Of a DNA stretch of 64,000 nt, positions 19,273 through 27,809 are shown one piece after another. The notes under the pieces are model-generated. The model searched no databases and was not told the DNA's origin. It saw only the letters and a program-made list of their open reading frames with translations. The stretch's first letter is position 1. Every line of letters starts with the position of its first letter. The DNA lies in NCBI RefSeq assembly GCF_005405305.1, contig NZ_BJDU01000001.1, positions 308,791-372,790 on the forward strand. Reading direction: 5' to 3'. The stretch comes from Companilactobacillus formosensis. Its GTDB lineage: Bacteria; Bacillota; Bacilli; Lactobacillales; Lactobacillaceae. A program made the position numbers and the translations under genes.

Positions 19273-19770
19273 ATGATGGAAAAAATTTCAGTTATTAAAG
19301 GTGATATCGCCTATTTACCATTTCATGTGGATGCGATTGTTAATGCGGCCAATTCAGCTTTAGTGCCAGGTGGCGGCGTTGATGGAGCTATTAATAAAAA
19401 AGCCGGTCCAGATCTTGGTCGAGCCATGTTGAAGTTCGGTGGTACGCCGACAGGAACCGCTGTTTATACGTCAGCATTTGATTTGAACGCTGATTATGTC
19501 ATTCACGCCGTTGGACCTAGATATCAAGACGGTGAACATGGTGAAGAAGAATTATTAAGCAATGCTTACCAATCAGTTATGAAACTTGCTCAAAAACTAG
19601 AAGTCAATTCTTTAGCAATTCCCTTTTTGAGCACTGGTGTTTACGGTTATCCATTAGAAGATGCCGTTAAAATTGCTGTAGAAACGGTAAAGAAGTTCGA
19701 TTTGGAAGCACGTATTTACTTTGTAGCTTTCGATGAATCGACTGAAGAAATCGCTAAGAAATGTTTGTAA
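19273..19770 (+). CDS. Macrodomain protein, probable O-acetyl-ADP-ribose deacetylase
   Basis: A single macrodomain of 165 residues. It shows GDIAYLPFHVDAIVNAANSA, the glycine-rich loop VPGGGVDGAINKKAG and the second loop IPFLSTGVYGYPLEDA that bind ADP-ribose. This pattern matches YmdB-type enzymes, which hydrolyse O-acetyl-ADP-ribose. It follows the HAD gene by nine bases with GGGGG as ribosome binding site, so the two are probably co-transcribed. Either ATG at 19273 or 19276 could be used. Confidence 0.92.
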   Translation: MMEKISVIKGDIAYLPFHVDAIVNAANSALVPGGGVDGAINKKAGPDLGRAMLKFGGTPTGTAVYTSAFDLNADYVIHAVGPRYQDGEHGEEELLSNAYQSVMKLAQKLEVNSLAIPFLSTGVYGYPLEDAVKIAVETVKKFDLEARIYFVAFDESTEEIAKKCL

Positions 19771-19806
19771 TTTTTTAATAAAATTAAATAAATTCAAATT
19801 TAACTA

Positions 19807-20153
19807 TTGACAAAAGTAAGATTAAGAATTAATCTCATAACAACAAATTAATTCGTCCATAAACCGATGAGATGGAGATCAAGATTATTGTGCACGCCCA
19901 GAGAATTGCCGGTGCTGAGAATGGCAGTCGAACGCAGATAATTAAATGGACCATCGAGGGTTTCCCCGAAATTATAGTACGGGAAGACGTCAGGCATACG
20001 TAAGTTGTCGGGAGGATGTTGGTCCTTCGCTAAGAGTAATGGATGAAGAATTTGAGTATATTTTTTGGTATACTCTATTTTTCTCCATTAAAATAAGGTG
20101 GCACCGCGGGTAATCCGTCCTTAAACTTAATTGTTTATGGACGGATTTTTTTT
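19807..20153 (+). promoter_or_regulatory. T-box leader, probably tRNA-Trp, with terminator
   Basis: TTGACA at 19807 begins the promoter; the -10 (TAATCT) is weak. Stem I is closed by CGATG/CATCG, and its apical part has AGAGAATTGCCGGTG. The likely specifier codon is TGG at 19947-19949, on the 3' side of the loop and followed by A. Stem III is TAATGGA...GAGTATA/TATACTC...TCCATTA (about 20037-20090). The invariant T-box AAGGTGGCACCGCGG is at 20095-20109. The terminator AATCCGTCC/GGACGGATT plus T-run is at 20112-20153. Uncharged tRNA-Trp should favour readthrough into trpB-trpA. Confidence 0.92.
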
Positions 20154-20173
20154 ATTCTCAAGGAGGCTTTTTT

Positions 20174-20209
20174 ATGAAAAATAATAGACGATGGCAAACT
20201 TCAAATTAA
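20174..20209 (+). CDS. Possible 11-residue leader peptide with one Trp
   Basis: Right after the T-box terminator, AAGGAGG stands eight bases before an ATG that encodes [11 protein letters not shown] and then TAA. The trpB ribosome binding site follows 16 bases later. The strong site and the tryptophan codon could mean a translated leader. It could equally be the remnant of a gene once between the T-box and trpB. No homology is claimed. Confidence 0.4.
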   Translation: MKNNRRWQTSN

Positions 20210-20241
20210 CTAACAAACTATTAATTTGGAGGATTTCGAAA

Positions 20242-21450
20242 ATGAAAGAAATGCAAAAAGATACAACTGATATTAGAAAATACGGTCAATTCGGTGGCCA
20301 GTACATTCCTGAAACTTTAGTCAATGAGATCAATGCTGTTTCTAAAGCTTATAATCGTTACAAAGATGATCCAGAATTTTTGGCAGAATTTCATGATTTA
20401 TTAAACAATTATGCTAACCGACCATCATTACTATATTACGCAGAGAAGATGACTAAAGACCTCGGTGGAGCAAAAATTTATTTGAAACGTGAAGACTTGA
20501 ATCATACTGGAGCTCACAAAATCAACAACGTTATCGGACAAGCTTTAATTGCCAAGAGAATGGGCAAAACACGTTTGATTGCTGAAACTGGAGCCGGTCA
20601 ACATGGTGTCGCTACGGCTACAATTGCAGCATTGTTCGGGATGGAATGTGAAATTTTCATGGGAAAAAAAGATACCGAAAGACAAAAATTGAACGTTTAT
20701 CGAATGCAATTACTCGGTGCCAAAGTTCACGCGGTTACTAGTGGTTCGATGGTCTTAAAGGATGCCGTCAATGCCACAATGCAAGAGTGGGCTAGTCGAG
20801 TTGATGATACCTTTTACATTTTAGGGTCAGCCGTTGGACCTTATCCGTTCCCTGAAATGGTACACGATTTTCAAAGTGTCATCAGTAAAGAATCAAAGCA
20901 ACAAATTTTAGAAGCAGAAGGTAAGTTACCAGACATGGTCGTTGCTTGTGTCGGTGGCGGTAGTAATGCTATCGGTAGTTTTGCCGATTATATTGATGAT
21001 AAAGATGTTCAATTAATTGGTTGTGAAGCAGCAGGAAAAGGCATCGATACTGACCAAACCGCTGCAACGATTGAACGTGGATCAGTTGGAATTTTTCACG
21101 GGATGAAGTCGCTCTTCTTACAAAATGACGACGGCCAAATTGATAAAGTTTATTCCATTTCAGCGGGACTTGATTATCCAGGTGTTGGGCCAGAACATGC
21201 CCGTTTAGCAGAACTAAAACGCGCTCAATACGTTGGAATTACAGACGATGAAGCAGTCAATGCTTTTGAATACATTGCCAAAACTGAAGGCATCATTGCA
21301 GCAATTGAAAGTTGCCACGCTTTAGCTTACGTTCAAAAAATTGCTCCGAAAATGTCTAAAGACCAAATCATTATTTGTACAGTTTCTGGACGTGGAGATA
21401 AAGATGTTTCATCAATTGCTAAGTATAGAGGGGTAAATATCGATGACTAA
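20242..21450 (+). CDS. trpB: Tryptophan synthase beta chain
   Basis: Condenses indole with L-serine to give tryptophan, using PLP. The PLP lysine is Lys93 in HTGAHKINN. The phosphate-binding [12 protein letters not shown] and the [12 protein letters not shown] stretch are conserved. The start at ATG 20242 (402 residues) has TTGGAGG upstream; the longer reading frame from 20191 adds residues unlike the family. It overlaps trpA by eight bases. The genes trpE, G, D, C and F are not adjacent. Confidence 0.97.
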   Translation: MKEMQKDTTDIRKYGQFGGQYIPETLVNEINAVSKAYNRYKDDPEFLAEFHDLLNNYANRPSLLYYAEKMTKDLGGAKIYLKREDLNHTGAHKINNVIGQALIAKRMGKTRLIAETGAGQHGVATATIAALFGMECEIFMGKKDTERQKLNVYRMQLLGAKVHAVTSGSMVLKDAVNATMQEWASRVDDTFYILGSAVGPYPFPEMVHDFQSVISKESKQQILEAEGKLPDMVVACVGGGSNAIGSFADYIDDKDVQLIGCEAAGKGIDTDQTAATIERGSVGIFHGMKSLFLQNDDGQIDKVYSISAGLDYPGVGPEHARLAELKRAQYVGITDDEAVNAFEYIAKTEGIIAAIESCHALAYVQKIAPKMSKDQIIICTVSGRGDKDVSSIAKYRGVNIDD

Positions 21451-22216
21451 TTTAACTGAAGTATTCCAAAATAAAAAAGCTTTCATTCCATTCGTTGTGG
21501 CTGATGATCCAAATTTTGACACGACTGTTGAAAGTATTTTAACGTTATCCAAAAATGGGGCTGATATTGTGGAATTGGGAATTCCATTTTCTGATCCAGT
21601 GGCTGACGGGCCAGTGATTCAAGCGGCAGATTTAAGAGCCTTTAGTGCTGGCGTTAACACAGATACTGTTTTTGAAATTGTTGAAAAAGTTAGGGAATCT
21701 AGTTCGGTACCGCTAGTTTTTCTAACTTACGCCAATATTCCGTTTAAGTATGGCTATGACAAATTTTGTCGAAGATGCCAAGAACTATATATTTCTGGTT
21801 TAGTTATTCCCGATTTACCTTTGGAAGAACAAGCCGAAATCAAACCCTATGCTGATGAATATGACATTGCCCTGATTCCTTTGATTGCTCCAACTTCAGC
21901 TGACAGAATCGAAAAAATAGCTCGCAATGCTACTGGATTTATCTATGTGGTGTCATCCCTTGGTGTAACTGGAATTAGGGATGAAATTGCTATTCAAAAT
22001 TTATCAGAGACTATTGCTAGGATTCGCCAAATGACTGATGTGCCGGCCGCAATTGGTTTTGGAATCCACTCGCCAGAACAGGCACGCAAACTATCTGAAA
22101 TTGCTGATGGAATTATTATTGGCAGTGCGGTAGTCAAAATTATTTCTGAAGGTGGAATTGACGTGCAAAACCAGCTGGTACAATACACGCAATCAATCAG
22201 AGAAAACTTATTTTAA
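21443..22216 (+). CDS. trpA: Tryptophan synthase alpha chain
   Basis: Cleaves indole-3-glycerol phosphate to indole and glyceraldehyde 3-phosphate and channels indole to TrpB. Catalytic Glu44 and Asp55 lie in [20 protein letters not shown]. The phosphate-binding end [11 protein letters not shown] and [10 protein letters not shown] is intact, at 257 residues. The usual VAGDP near residue 20 reads VADDP. Its start lies within the end of trpB, indicating coupled expression under the T-box. Confidence 0.97.
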   Translation: MTNLTEVFQNKKAFIPFVVADDPNFDTTVESILTLSKNGADIVELGIPFSDPVADGPVIQAADLRAFSAGVNTDTVFEIVEKVRESSSVPLVFLTYANIPFKYGYDKFCRRCQELYISGLVIPDLPLEEQAEIKPYADEYDIALIPLIAPTSADRIEKIARNATGFIYVVSSLGVTGIRDEIAIQNLSETIARIRQMTDVPAAIGFGIHSPEQARKLSEIADGIIIGSAVVKIISEGGIDVQNQLVQYTQSIRENLF

Positions 22217-22236
22217 TAAAAAGAAAAAAATACTTA

Positions 22237-22265
22237 TTGATTCATTCAAGAAACAATATTACAAT
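22237..22265 (+). promoter_or_regulatory. Promoter of the 5-oxoprolinase operon
   Basis: TTGATT at 22237-22242 and TACAAT at 22260-22265 are spaced by 17 bases in the gap between trpA and pxpB. No hairpin terminator for trpBA is evident in the gap, so some readthrough is possible. Confidence 0.6.
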
Positions 22266-22300
22266 TAATTTAATTTATTTCTAATTTATGGAGGGTATTT

Positions 22301-23038
22301 ATGATGGATTACAGTTATTTTCAAGTAAACGAGCAGTCTTTGGAAGTCGAGTTTCCCGAACAGATCAACGTTGAAGAAAATAAACTAATCCAAAATATAG
22401 CTCGTGAACTAATCGAACAAAAGGCGGTTGGGGTTACGGGTGTCATACCTGCATATCATACGTTAACCGTCAATTTTGATTTTGACTTAACTTCTTTTAA
22501 AGAATTAGTTAATCAAATTGATGAAATCATTGTAAATTATAGTGAACTAACAAAAACGGGCAGGTCAATTATTGAACTGCCTGTTTTTTATAGTCCAAAA
22601 TATGGTCCAGACTTAGAAGATGTGGCTAAGTTTGCTTCTATCAGTGTTGAGGAATTGATTAAACTGCATTCAGGGACGGATTATTTCATTTATATGATGG
22701 GCTTTTTGCCAGGATTCGCATACATGGGTTCAGTTCCTGAAGAAATTGCTATGCCAAGACTTGAGATTCCTCGTAAAAGTATTGCTCCGGGTAGCGTCGG
22801 TATTGCAGGAGCCCAGACAGGAATGTATCCAGTCGAATCTCCTGGTGGATGGCGTATATTAGGGCGGACTCCAGTTAAACTGTATGATCCAGCCCGACCA
22901 CAATTAAAATATCGATCTGGCGATTATATTCGTTTCGTTCCCATCGATGAAAAAGAATATCAGAGAATCAAGCAGTTGGATGCTGCCGGTAAGTATTCAT
23001 TAAAGGTGATTAAGGAAGGAGACATTGATAATGGCTAA
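22301..23038 (+). CDS. pxpB: 5-oxoprolinase subunit B (KipI-like)
   Basis: Part of the ATP-dependent PxpABC complex that opens 5-oxoproline (pyroglutamate) to glutamate. It carries the KipI/allophanate hydrolase subunit 1 signature: MGFLPGFAYMGSVPEEIAMPRL, then APGSVGIAGAQTGMYPVESPGGW. Length is 245 residues. Two ATGs (22301, 22304) fit the GGAGGG site. The next gene starts eight bases before this one ends. Confidence 0.93.
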   Translation: MMDYSYFQVNEQSLEVEFPEQINVEENKLIQNIARELIEQKAVGVTGVIPAYHTLTVNFDFDLTSFKELVNQIDEIIVNYSELTKTGRSIIELPVFYSPKYGPDLEDVAKFASISVEELIKLHSGTDYFIYMMGFLPGFAYMGSVPEEIAMPRLEIPRKSIAPGSVGIAGAQTGMYPVESPGGWRILGRTPVKLYDPARPQLKYRSGDYIRFVPIDEKEYQRIKQLDAAGKYSLKVIKEGDIDNG

Positions 23039-24047
23039 TTTTGTTCGTGTTATTCAACCAGGGTTGTCGACTACTGTTCAAGATTTGGGACGTCCTAATC
23101 ATCAAATTGAAGGTTTTCCTGAATCTGGTGCAATGGACAGGTTTAGTTATAAATTGGCTAATTTGCTAGTCAATAATCATCGCAATTCAGCTTCCTTGGA
23201 GTTTGTCTCAACCGGTCCGACTTTACGATTTGCTTGCGATTCCTTTATCGCTTTAACTGGTGGCAAAGTCAATGCTACTTTGAACGGTCAACCGATATTG
23301 CAAAATGAAGTAATAGAAGTGGCTGATGGTTCAATTTTAAAAATCGGTCCAGTGATTGAAGGTAATTACGGCTACTTAGCTTTTTCAAACGGTGGTGTTA
23401 TTACTCAACCAGTTTTGGATAGTCGCTCAACAACTTTACGAACAAAAATGGGTGGACTTGATGGACGAGCGTTAGAAACTGGTGATACGATACCGATTCG
23501 AGATAGCGTAGTGATGCCTAGTTTAAGTTCTCGAAAAATCGTAATTAAATCAAAAAAAGTTACTGAGATTCATTTCGTCAAAGGACCGCATTGGGAGATG
23601 TTTTCGCGAAAAGCTCAAGAACAGTTCCAAAGTGAAATCTATCAAATATCAGAACAGATGGATCGAATGGGTTATCGCCTCAATGGTCCTAAATTAGAAG
23701 TTCCTAAAAAGAGCTTGCTGTCAGAGGGAACAGTTTTGGGCAATATTCAGATTACTCGTGATGGTAGTCCGATTGCTCTATTGGCCGACCGTCAGACGAC
23801 TGGTGGTTATCCGGTGATTGGAACGATTATTCGTGCTGATTTGAATAGATTTGTCCAGATGAAACAAGGTCAGCAATTCAAATTTGTTTTGACGGATATA
23901 GATACAGCAGTTGAAAAATTAGTTCAGCAGCAAAAAGTTATTAACGATACTTTTGAAAAATGGTATGCCGGACGCTACATCGAACCGATTGGACCAATTA
24001 GACGAAATGCCATCAAGATTAGTCGCTTGATTCAGGCTAACAAATAG
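23031..24047 (+). CDS. pxpC: 5-oxoprolinase subunit C (KipA-like)
   Basis: Biotin-dependent carboxyltransferase-like (allophanate hydrolase subunit 2) family member that pairs with PxpB. Diagnostic stretches are VIQPGLSTTVQDLGRPNHQ at the start and SEGTVLGNIQITRDGSPIALLADRQTTGGYPVIGTI near residue 240 (read as two adjoining motifs). ATG 23031 follows AGGAAGGAG and overlaps pxpB by eight bases. Length is 338 residues. Confidence 0.93.
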   Translation: MANFVRVIQPGLSTTVQDLGRPNHQIEGFPESGAMDRFSYKLANLLVNNHRNSASLEFVSTGPTLRFACDSFIALTGGKVNATLNGQPILQNEVIEVADGSILKIGPVIEGNYGYLAFSNGGVITQPVLDSRSTTLRTKMGGLDGRALETGDTIPIRDSVVMPSLSSRKIVIKSKKVTEIHFVKGPHWEMFSRKAQEQFQSEIYQISEQMDRMGYRLNGPKLEVPKKSLLSEGTVLGNIQITRDGSPIALLADRQTTGGYPVIGTIIRADLNRFVQMKQGQQFKFVLTDIDTAVEKLVQQQKVINDTFEKWYAGRYIEPIGPIRRNAIKISRLIQANK

Positions 24048-24061
24048 GGAGGATGAATGAA

Positions 24062-24460
24062 ATGGAATTAGATAAAGTTCAAAAAATGATTGAATTGATG
24101 AATGAAGCAGGTTTGAGTCATTTAGAAATTGATGACAAAGAAGGTCATATCGTTTTAGAACGAAACATTACTAACTCTGAAAATGTTGCTCCACAACAGA
24201 TGACAAGTTCTGAACCAACATCAGAGGAAAAAACTATCACAGCACCATTCGTGGGGACATTTTATTCATCCAAACAGCCTGATAAGGCTCCTTTAGTGAA
24301 ACTAGGTGACAAAGTAACAAAAGGTCAGTCAATCGCAATTATTGAAGCTATGAAAATGATGAATGAAGTAAAAGCAGATAAAGATGGTGTCGTTGATAAA
24401 ATTCTCGTATCAAACGGTGATCAAGTTGAATATGACCAACCACTGTTCATGTTGAAATGA
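24062..24460 (+). CDS. Biotin carboxyl carrier protein in oxoprolinase operon
   Basis: A 132-residue AccB-like carrier. It has an N-terminal helical part, a short Ser/Thr/Glu linker (residues about 38-57) and a C-terminal biotinyl domain with the acceptor Lys98 in EAMKMMNEV. I chose ATG 24062, nine bases after AGGGAGG; ATG 24053 abuts that site. It is followed by a biotin carboxylase but no carboxyltransferase pair (accD/accA) is adjacent. It may therefore serve the oxoprolinase complex rather than fatty-acid synthesis. Confidence 0.92.
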   Translation: MELDKVQKMIELMNEAGLSHLEIDDKEGHIVLERNITNSENVAPQQMTSSEPTSEEKTITAPFVGTFYSSKQPDKAPLVKLGDKVTKGQSIAIIEAMKMMNEVKADKDGVVDKILVSNGDQVEYDQPLFMLK

Positions 24461-24470
24461 GGTGGTTCGA

Positions 24471-25778
24471 ATGAAAAAAATATTGATTGCTAATCGCGGT
24501 GAAATTGCCGTAAGAATTATTCGCGCCTGCAAAATTTTGGATATTCTCAGCGTGGCTGTTTATTCGACAGCTGATAAAGATGCGATGCACGTTGCTATGG
24601 CTGATGAAGCAGTTTGTATCGGAGGACCGAATCCAGAAGATAGTTACTTGAATCAGAAAAGCATCATTGCTGCGGCTGAAATTACTCAGGCTGATGCGAT
24701 TCATCCTGGATATGGCTTCTTGTCAGAGAATGCTGATTTTGCCAAATTGTGTGAAGAACAAGGTATTAAGTTTATTGGTCCAAGTTCGGAAGTTATTGCA
24801 ACGATGGGTGAAAAATCGACCGCTCGTGAAACGATGATTCAAGCTGGAGTTCCCGTTATAGCTGGTTCAGAAAGTGATTTTTTAGACCTTGATGATGCCA
24901 AAAATGCTGCCGAAAAAATTGGCTATCCAGTCATGCTCAAAGCTAGTGCCGGTGGTGGTGGCAAAGGGATGCGTGTTGTTGAAGATGTAAAGGATTTAGA
25001 AAGAGAATTTGATTTAGCTCAGGCTGAAGCCAAAGTATCTTTTGGAGATTCGCACATGTACCTCGAAAAGTTCTTAGCCCATCCACGTCATATTGAAGTT
25101 CAAGTTGCAGCTGACCAGTTTGGTAACGCAATTGCTATTGGAGAAAGAGACTGTAGTTTGCAGCAACGCCATCAAAAAGTTATCGAAGAAGCACCTGCTA
25201 GTACGTTAGACGAAAAAACACGTCAACAAATGTATGACGTGTCAGTGAAAGCAACTCAAGATATTGATTTTGAAGGATTAGGGACAATGGAATTTTTAGT
25301 CAATGGTCCCGGAGAATTTTACTTTATGGAAATGAATACTCGAGTTCAAGTCGAGCATCCCATTACGGAATTGACTAGTGATGTCGATTTGATAGATCTA
25401 CAGATTAAAATTGCCCAAGGAGAACCGATTCCTTTTGCGGAGATTCATGAACACAACTTTGCTTTGGAATGTCGAATCAATGCTAAAACTGCCGGTAAGA
25501 TTGAAGCACTGCACTTGCCAGCCGGTCACGGAATCAGAACGGATAGTGCTTTGTATCAGGGATATAAGGTGCCATCACAGTATGACTCAATGATTGCCAA
25601 AATTATTAGTTTTGCTTCTGACCGTGAAACAGCGATTCGTCAAATGTCAGAAGCTCTAGAAGAGACAGTTATTGATGGAGTTCAGACTAATCTAGACTTT
25701 TTGATGCAAGTAATTGAAGAGCCTGATTATAAAATTAACCATACCGATATTAGTTGGTTAGATAATTTAGCTAATTAA
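24471..25778 (+). CDS. Biotin carboxylase subunit in oxoprolinase operon
   Basis: AccC-like ATP-grasp enzyme that carboxylates biotin on the carrier using bicarbonate and ATP. The N-terminal domain shows IANRGEIAVRIIRAC and HPGYGFLSENADFA. The glycine-rich ATP loop is KASAGGGGKGMRVV, and the active-site block is FYFMEMNTRVQVEHPITEL. Length is 435 residues from ATG 24471, slightly below the usual 445-450. The ribosome binding site GAGGTGG overlaps the stop region of the carrier gene. Confidence 0.94.
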   Translation: MKKILIANRGEIAVRIIRACKILDILSVAVYSTADKDAMHVAMADEAVCIGGPNPEDSYLNQKSIIAAAEITQADAIHPGYGFLSENADFAKLCEEQGIKFIGPSSEVIATMGEKSTARETMIQAGVPVIAGSESDFLDLDDAKNAAEKIGYPVMLKASAGGGGKGMRVVEDVKDLEREFDLAQAEAKVSFGDSHMYLEKFLAHPRHIEVQVAADQFGNAIAIGERDCSLQQRHQKVIEEAPASTLDEKTRQQMYDVSVKATQDIDFEGLGTMEFLVNGPGEFYFMEMNTRVQVEHPITELTSDVDLIDLQIKIAQGEPIPFAEIHEHNFALECRINAKTAGKIEALHLPAGHGIRTDSALYQGYKVPSQYDSMIAKIISFASDRETAIRQMSEALEETVIDGVQTNLDFLMQVIEEPDYKINHTDISWLDNLAN

Positions 25779-25802
25779 GCAACTTAAAAATAGGGGGACA
25801 TC

Positions 25803-26552
25803 ATGACAAAAATTGATTTGAATAGTGATTTAGGAGAAAGCTTTGGCAGATACAGTTTAGGAAGAGATTCTGAAATTATTCCATTAGTTAGTTCAGTTAA
25901 TATTGCCTGTGGTTTTCACGCTGGAGACCCAGATGTAATGGCAAAAACTGTTGCTTTAGCAGAAGAAGCTGGTATTGGCGTGGGTGCTCATCCCGGATTT
26001 CCCGATCTACAAGGGTTCGGTCGTCGCAAAATGGCAATGAAACCAGCAGAAGTGAAGAATATGATTACCTATCAAGTTGGTGCTTTGATGGCCTTCACGT
26101 CTAACAAGAAATTGCAGCACGTGAAACCACACGGGGCTCTTTACAACATGGCTGCCACGGATCACGATTTAGCAGTTGCCATCTGTGAAGGAATCAAACA
26201 AGTTGATCCTAATTTGCCAATTTATGGTTTAGCCAATTCCGAATTGATCAAAGCCGCTCAAGAAGTGGGAATTCCTTACGCTCAAGAAGCTTTTGGCGAT
26301 CGCAATTACAATGCTGATGGAACTTTGGTCAGTCGCTCATTGCCAAATGCAGTTATCAAAGACCCTCAAGAAGTGGCTAAAAGAGTCAAAACCATGATTG
26401 AGAATGAAGAAATAATTGCTGTTGATGGAACAAAAATATCTCTAAAGCCAGATTCAATCTGTGTCCATGGCGATAACCAGCAGGCTTTAAATATCGTTTC
26501 TGAATTGAGAGCCACATTAATTGATGCTGGGATTGAAATTATTCCCTTCTAA
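25803..26552 (+). CDS. pxpA: 5-oxoprolinase subunit A (LamB/YcsF family)
   Basis: The third oxoprolinase subunit, with an NodB-like barrel fold. IDLNSDLGESFGRY at the start, VNIACGFHAGDPDVM, GVGAHPGFPD and the HVKPHGALYNM block are the family signature, at 249 residues. With pxpB and pxpC in the same operon the full ATP-dependent oxoprolinase can be made. The biotin carrier and carboxylase genes sit between pxpC and pxpA. Confidence 0.95.
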   Translation: MTKIDLNSDLGESFGRYSLGRDSEIIPLVSSVNIACGFHAGDPDVMAKTVALAEEAGIGVGAHPGFPDLQGFGRRKMAMKPAEVKNMITYQVGALMAFTSNKKLQHVKPHGALYNMAATDHDLAVAICEGIKQVDPNLPIYGLANSELIKAAQEVGIPYAQEAFGDRNYNADGTLVSRSLPNAVIKDPQEVAKRVKTMIENEEIIAVDGTKISLKPDSICVHGDNQQALNIVSELRATLIDAGIEIIPF

Positions 26553-26577
26553 AATATAGGAAAAGGTAAAGAGGATT

Positions 26578-27807
26578 ATGGATAAGAAAGAAAAAGAATT
26601 TGTGGATCCAAAAATGACTCCAACTCGTTCTCCACGAAGCATAGCTATGGGTGCAGCTTTCTTGATGGCGATGGCAGCTGTGGGACCAGGATTTTTAACT
26701 CAAACAGCGACTTTTACAGGTGAAATGGGGGCGAACTTTGGTTTTGCAATTTTACTGTGTATCGTTGTAGACTTCATTGTTCAAATGAATGTTTGGCGAA
26801 TCATCGTCGTCAGTGGAAAGAGAGCTCAGGTTATTGCTAACGAAGTCTTACCAGGATTAGGCTATGTTTTGTCATTTTTGGTTGCCGTTGGGGGACTTTT
26901 GTTCAATATCGGTAATATCGGTGGAGCAGGTTTAGGATTGAATGTTTTGTTTGGAATCTCTCCTGAAAATGGTGCGGTGATAGCGGCATGTATTGCGATT
27001 GCTATCTTCGTTGCTAAGAATGCCATGACGGTCGTTGATCGAACAGTTCAGTTATTGGCAGTCGTAAAAATCGGTATCTTGATTTATATCATCTGCGTTA
27101 TGGCTGTTCCTTATCAACAAGCTGTGACACATACATTCATGCCAACTAATATCAACTTTTATTCAATCGTTACTATTATTGGTGGAACTGTTGGAGGATA
27201 TATTTCTTTCTCCGGAGGTCATCGTTTGATTGAAGGCGGAATGAAAGGCGAGAAGGAATTGAAATACGTTAACGAAGGTGCTATTACAGGTATCGGTGTT
27301 GCATCTTTGATTCGTATTCTCCTATTCTTGGCTGGCTTGGCGGTCGTTAGTGTCGGCTATAAACTGGATCCAAGTAATCCTGCTGCTTCTATTTTTAAGT
27401 ATGCTGCAGGGAACTTCGGTTATAAATTTTTCGGACTCTTGTTATTTGCAGCCGGGATGACATCTACTTTAGGTTCAACTTTTACTTCAATTTCCTTTTT
27501 AAATTACGCTAGAAAAGAAAAATCAGAAGCAAAAATGGCTCGTTACAATCGACTTTTAGTGATGGGCTTCATTATTTTTTCAACTGTAGTCTTTTACTTC
27601 ATCGGTGAACCTGCCAAAGTCTTAGTTGTAGTAGGAGCTATCAATGGTTTCATCTTGCCGATTTCCTTAGCTATCTTATTGATTGCCGCTAAGAAAAAAG
27701 ACATCATTGGTAAGTATCATCATTCATGGTTCTTGACAATCACGGGTTGGTTCGTAGTAGTCTTCATGCTATACGCTAGTGTTGAAGCCGTTCTTAATCT
27801 TTTGTAA
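26578..27807 (+). CDS. NRAMP-family permease (YcsG-like), atypical metal site
   Basis: Integral membrane protein of 409 residues with about eleven hydrophobic helices. The first has MAMAAVGPGFLTQTATFTGEMGANFG, where a true metal NRAMP has a DPGN motif; that motif is absent here. B. subtilis YcsG, in the pxp (ycs/kip) region, belongs to the same branch. The substrate could therefore be something other than Mn2+, perhaps oxoproline or a related acid. That is inference from context. It ends the pxp operon. Confidence 0.85.
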   Translation: MDKKEKEFVDPKMTPTRSPRSIAMGAAFLMAMAAVGPGFLTQTATFTGEMGANFGFAILLCIVVDFIVQMNVWRIIVVSGKRAQVIANEVLPGLGYVLSFLVAVGGLLFNIGNIGGAGLGLNVLFGISPENGAVIAACIAIAIFVAKNAMTVVDRTVQLLAVVKIGILIYIICVMAVPYQQAVTHTFMPTNINFYSIVTIIGGTVGGYISFSGGHRLIEGGMKGEKELKYVNEGAITGIGVASLIRILLFLAGLAVVSVGYKLDPSNPAASIFKYAAGNFGYKFFGLLLFAAGMTSTLGSTFTSISFLNYARKEKSEAKMARYNRLLVMGFIIFSTVVFYFIGEPAKVLVVVGAINGFILPISLAILLIAAKKKDIIGKYHHSWFLTITGWFVVVFMLYASVEAVLNLL

Positions 27808-27809
27808 AA

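Noticed and set aside
20191-20241. N-terminal extension of trpB from ATG 20191
   Set aside because: The extra 17 residues are unlike TrpB and lack a ribosome binding site, whereas ATG 20242 has TTGGAGG at good spacing.
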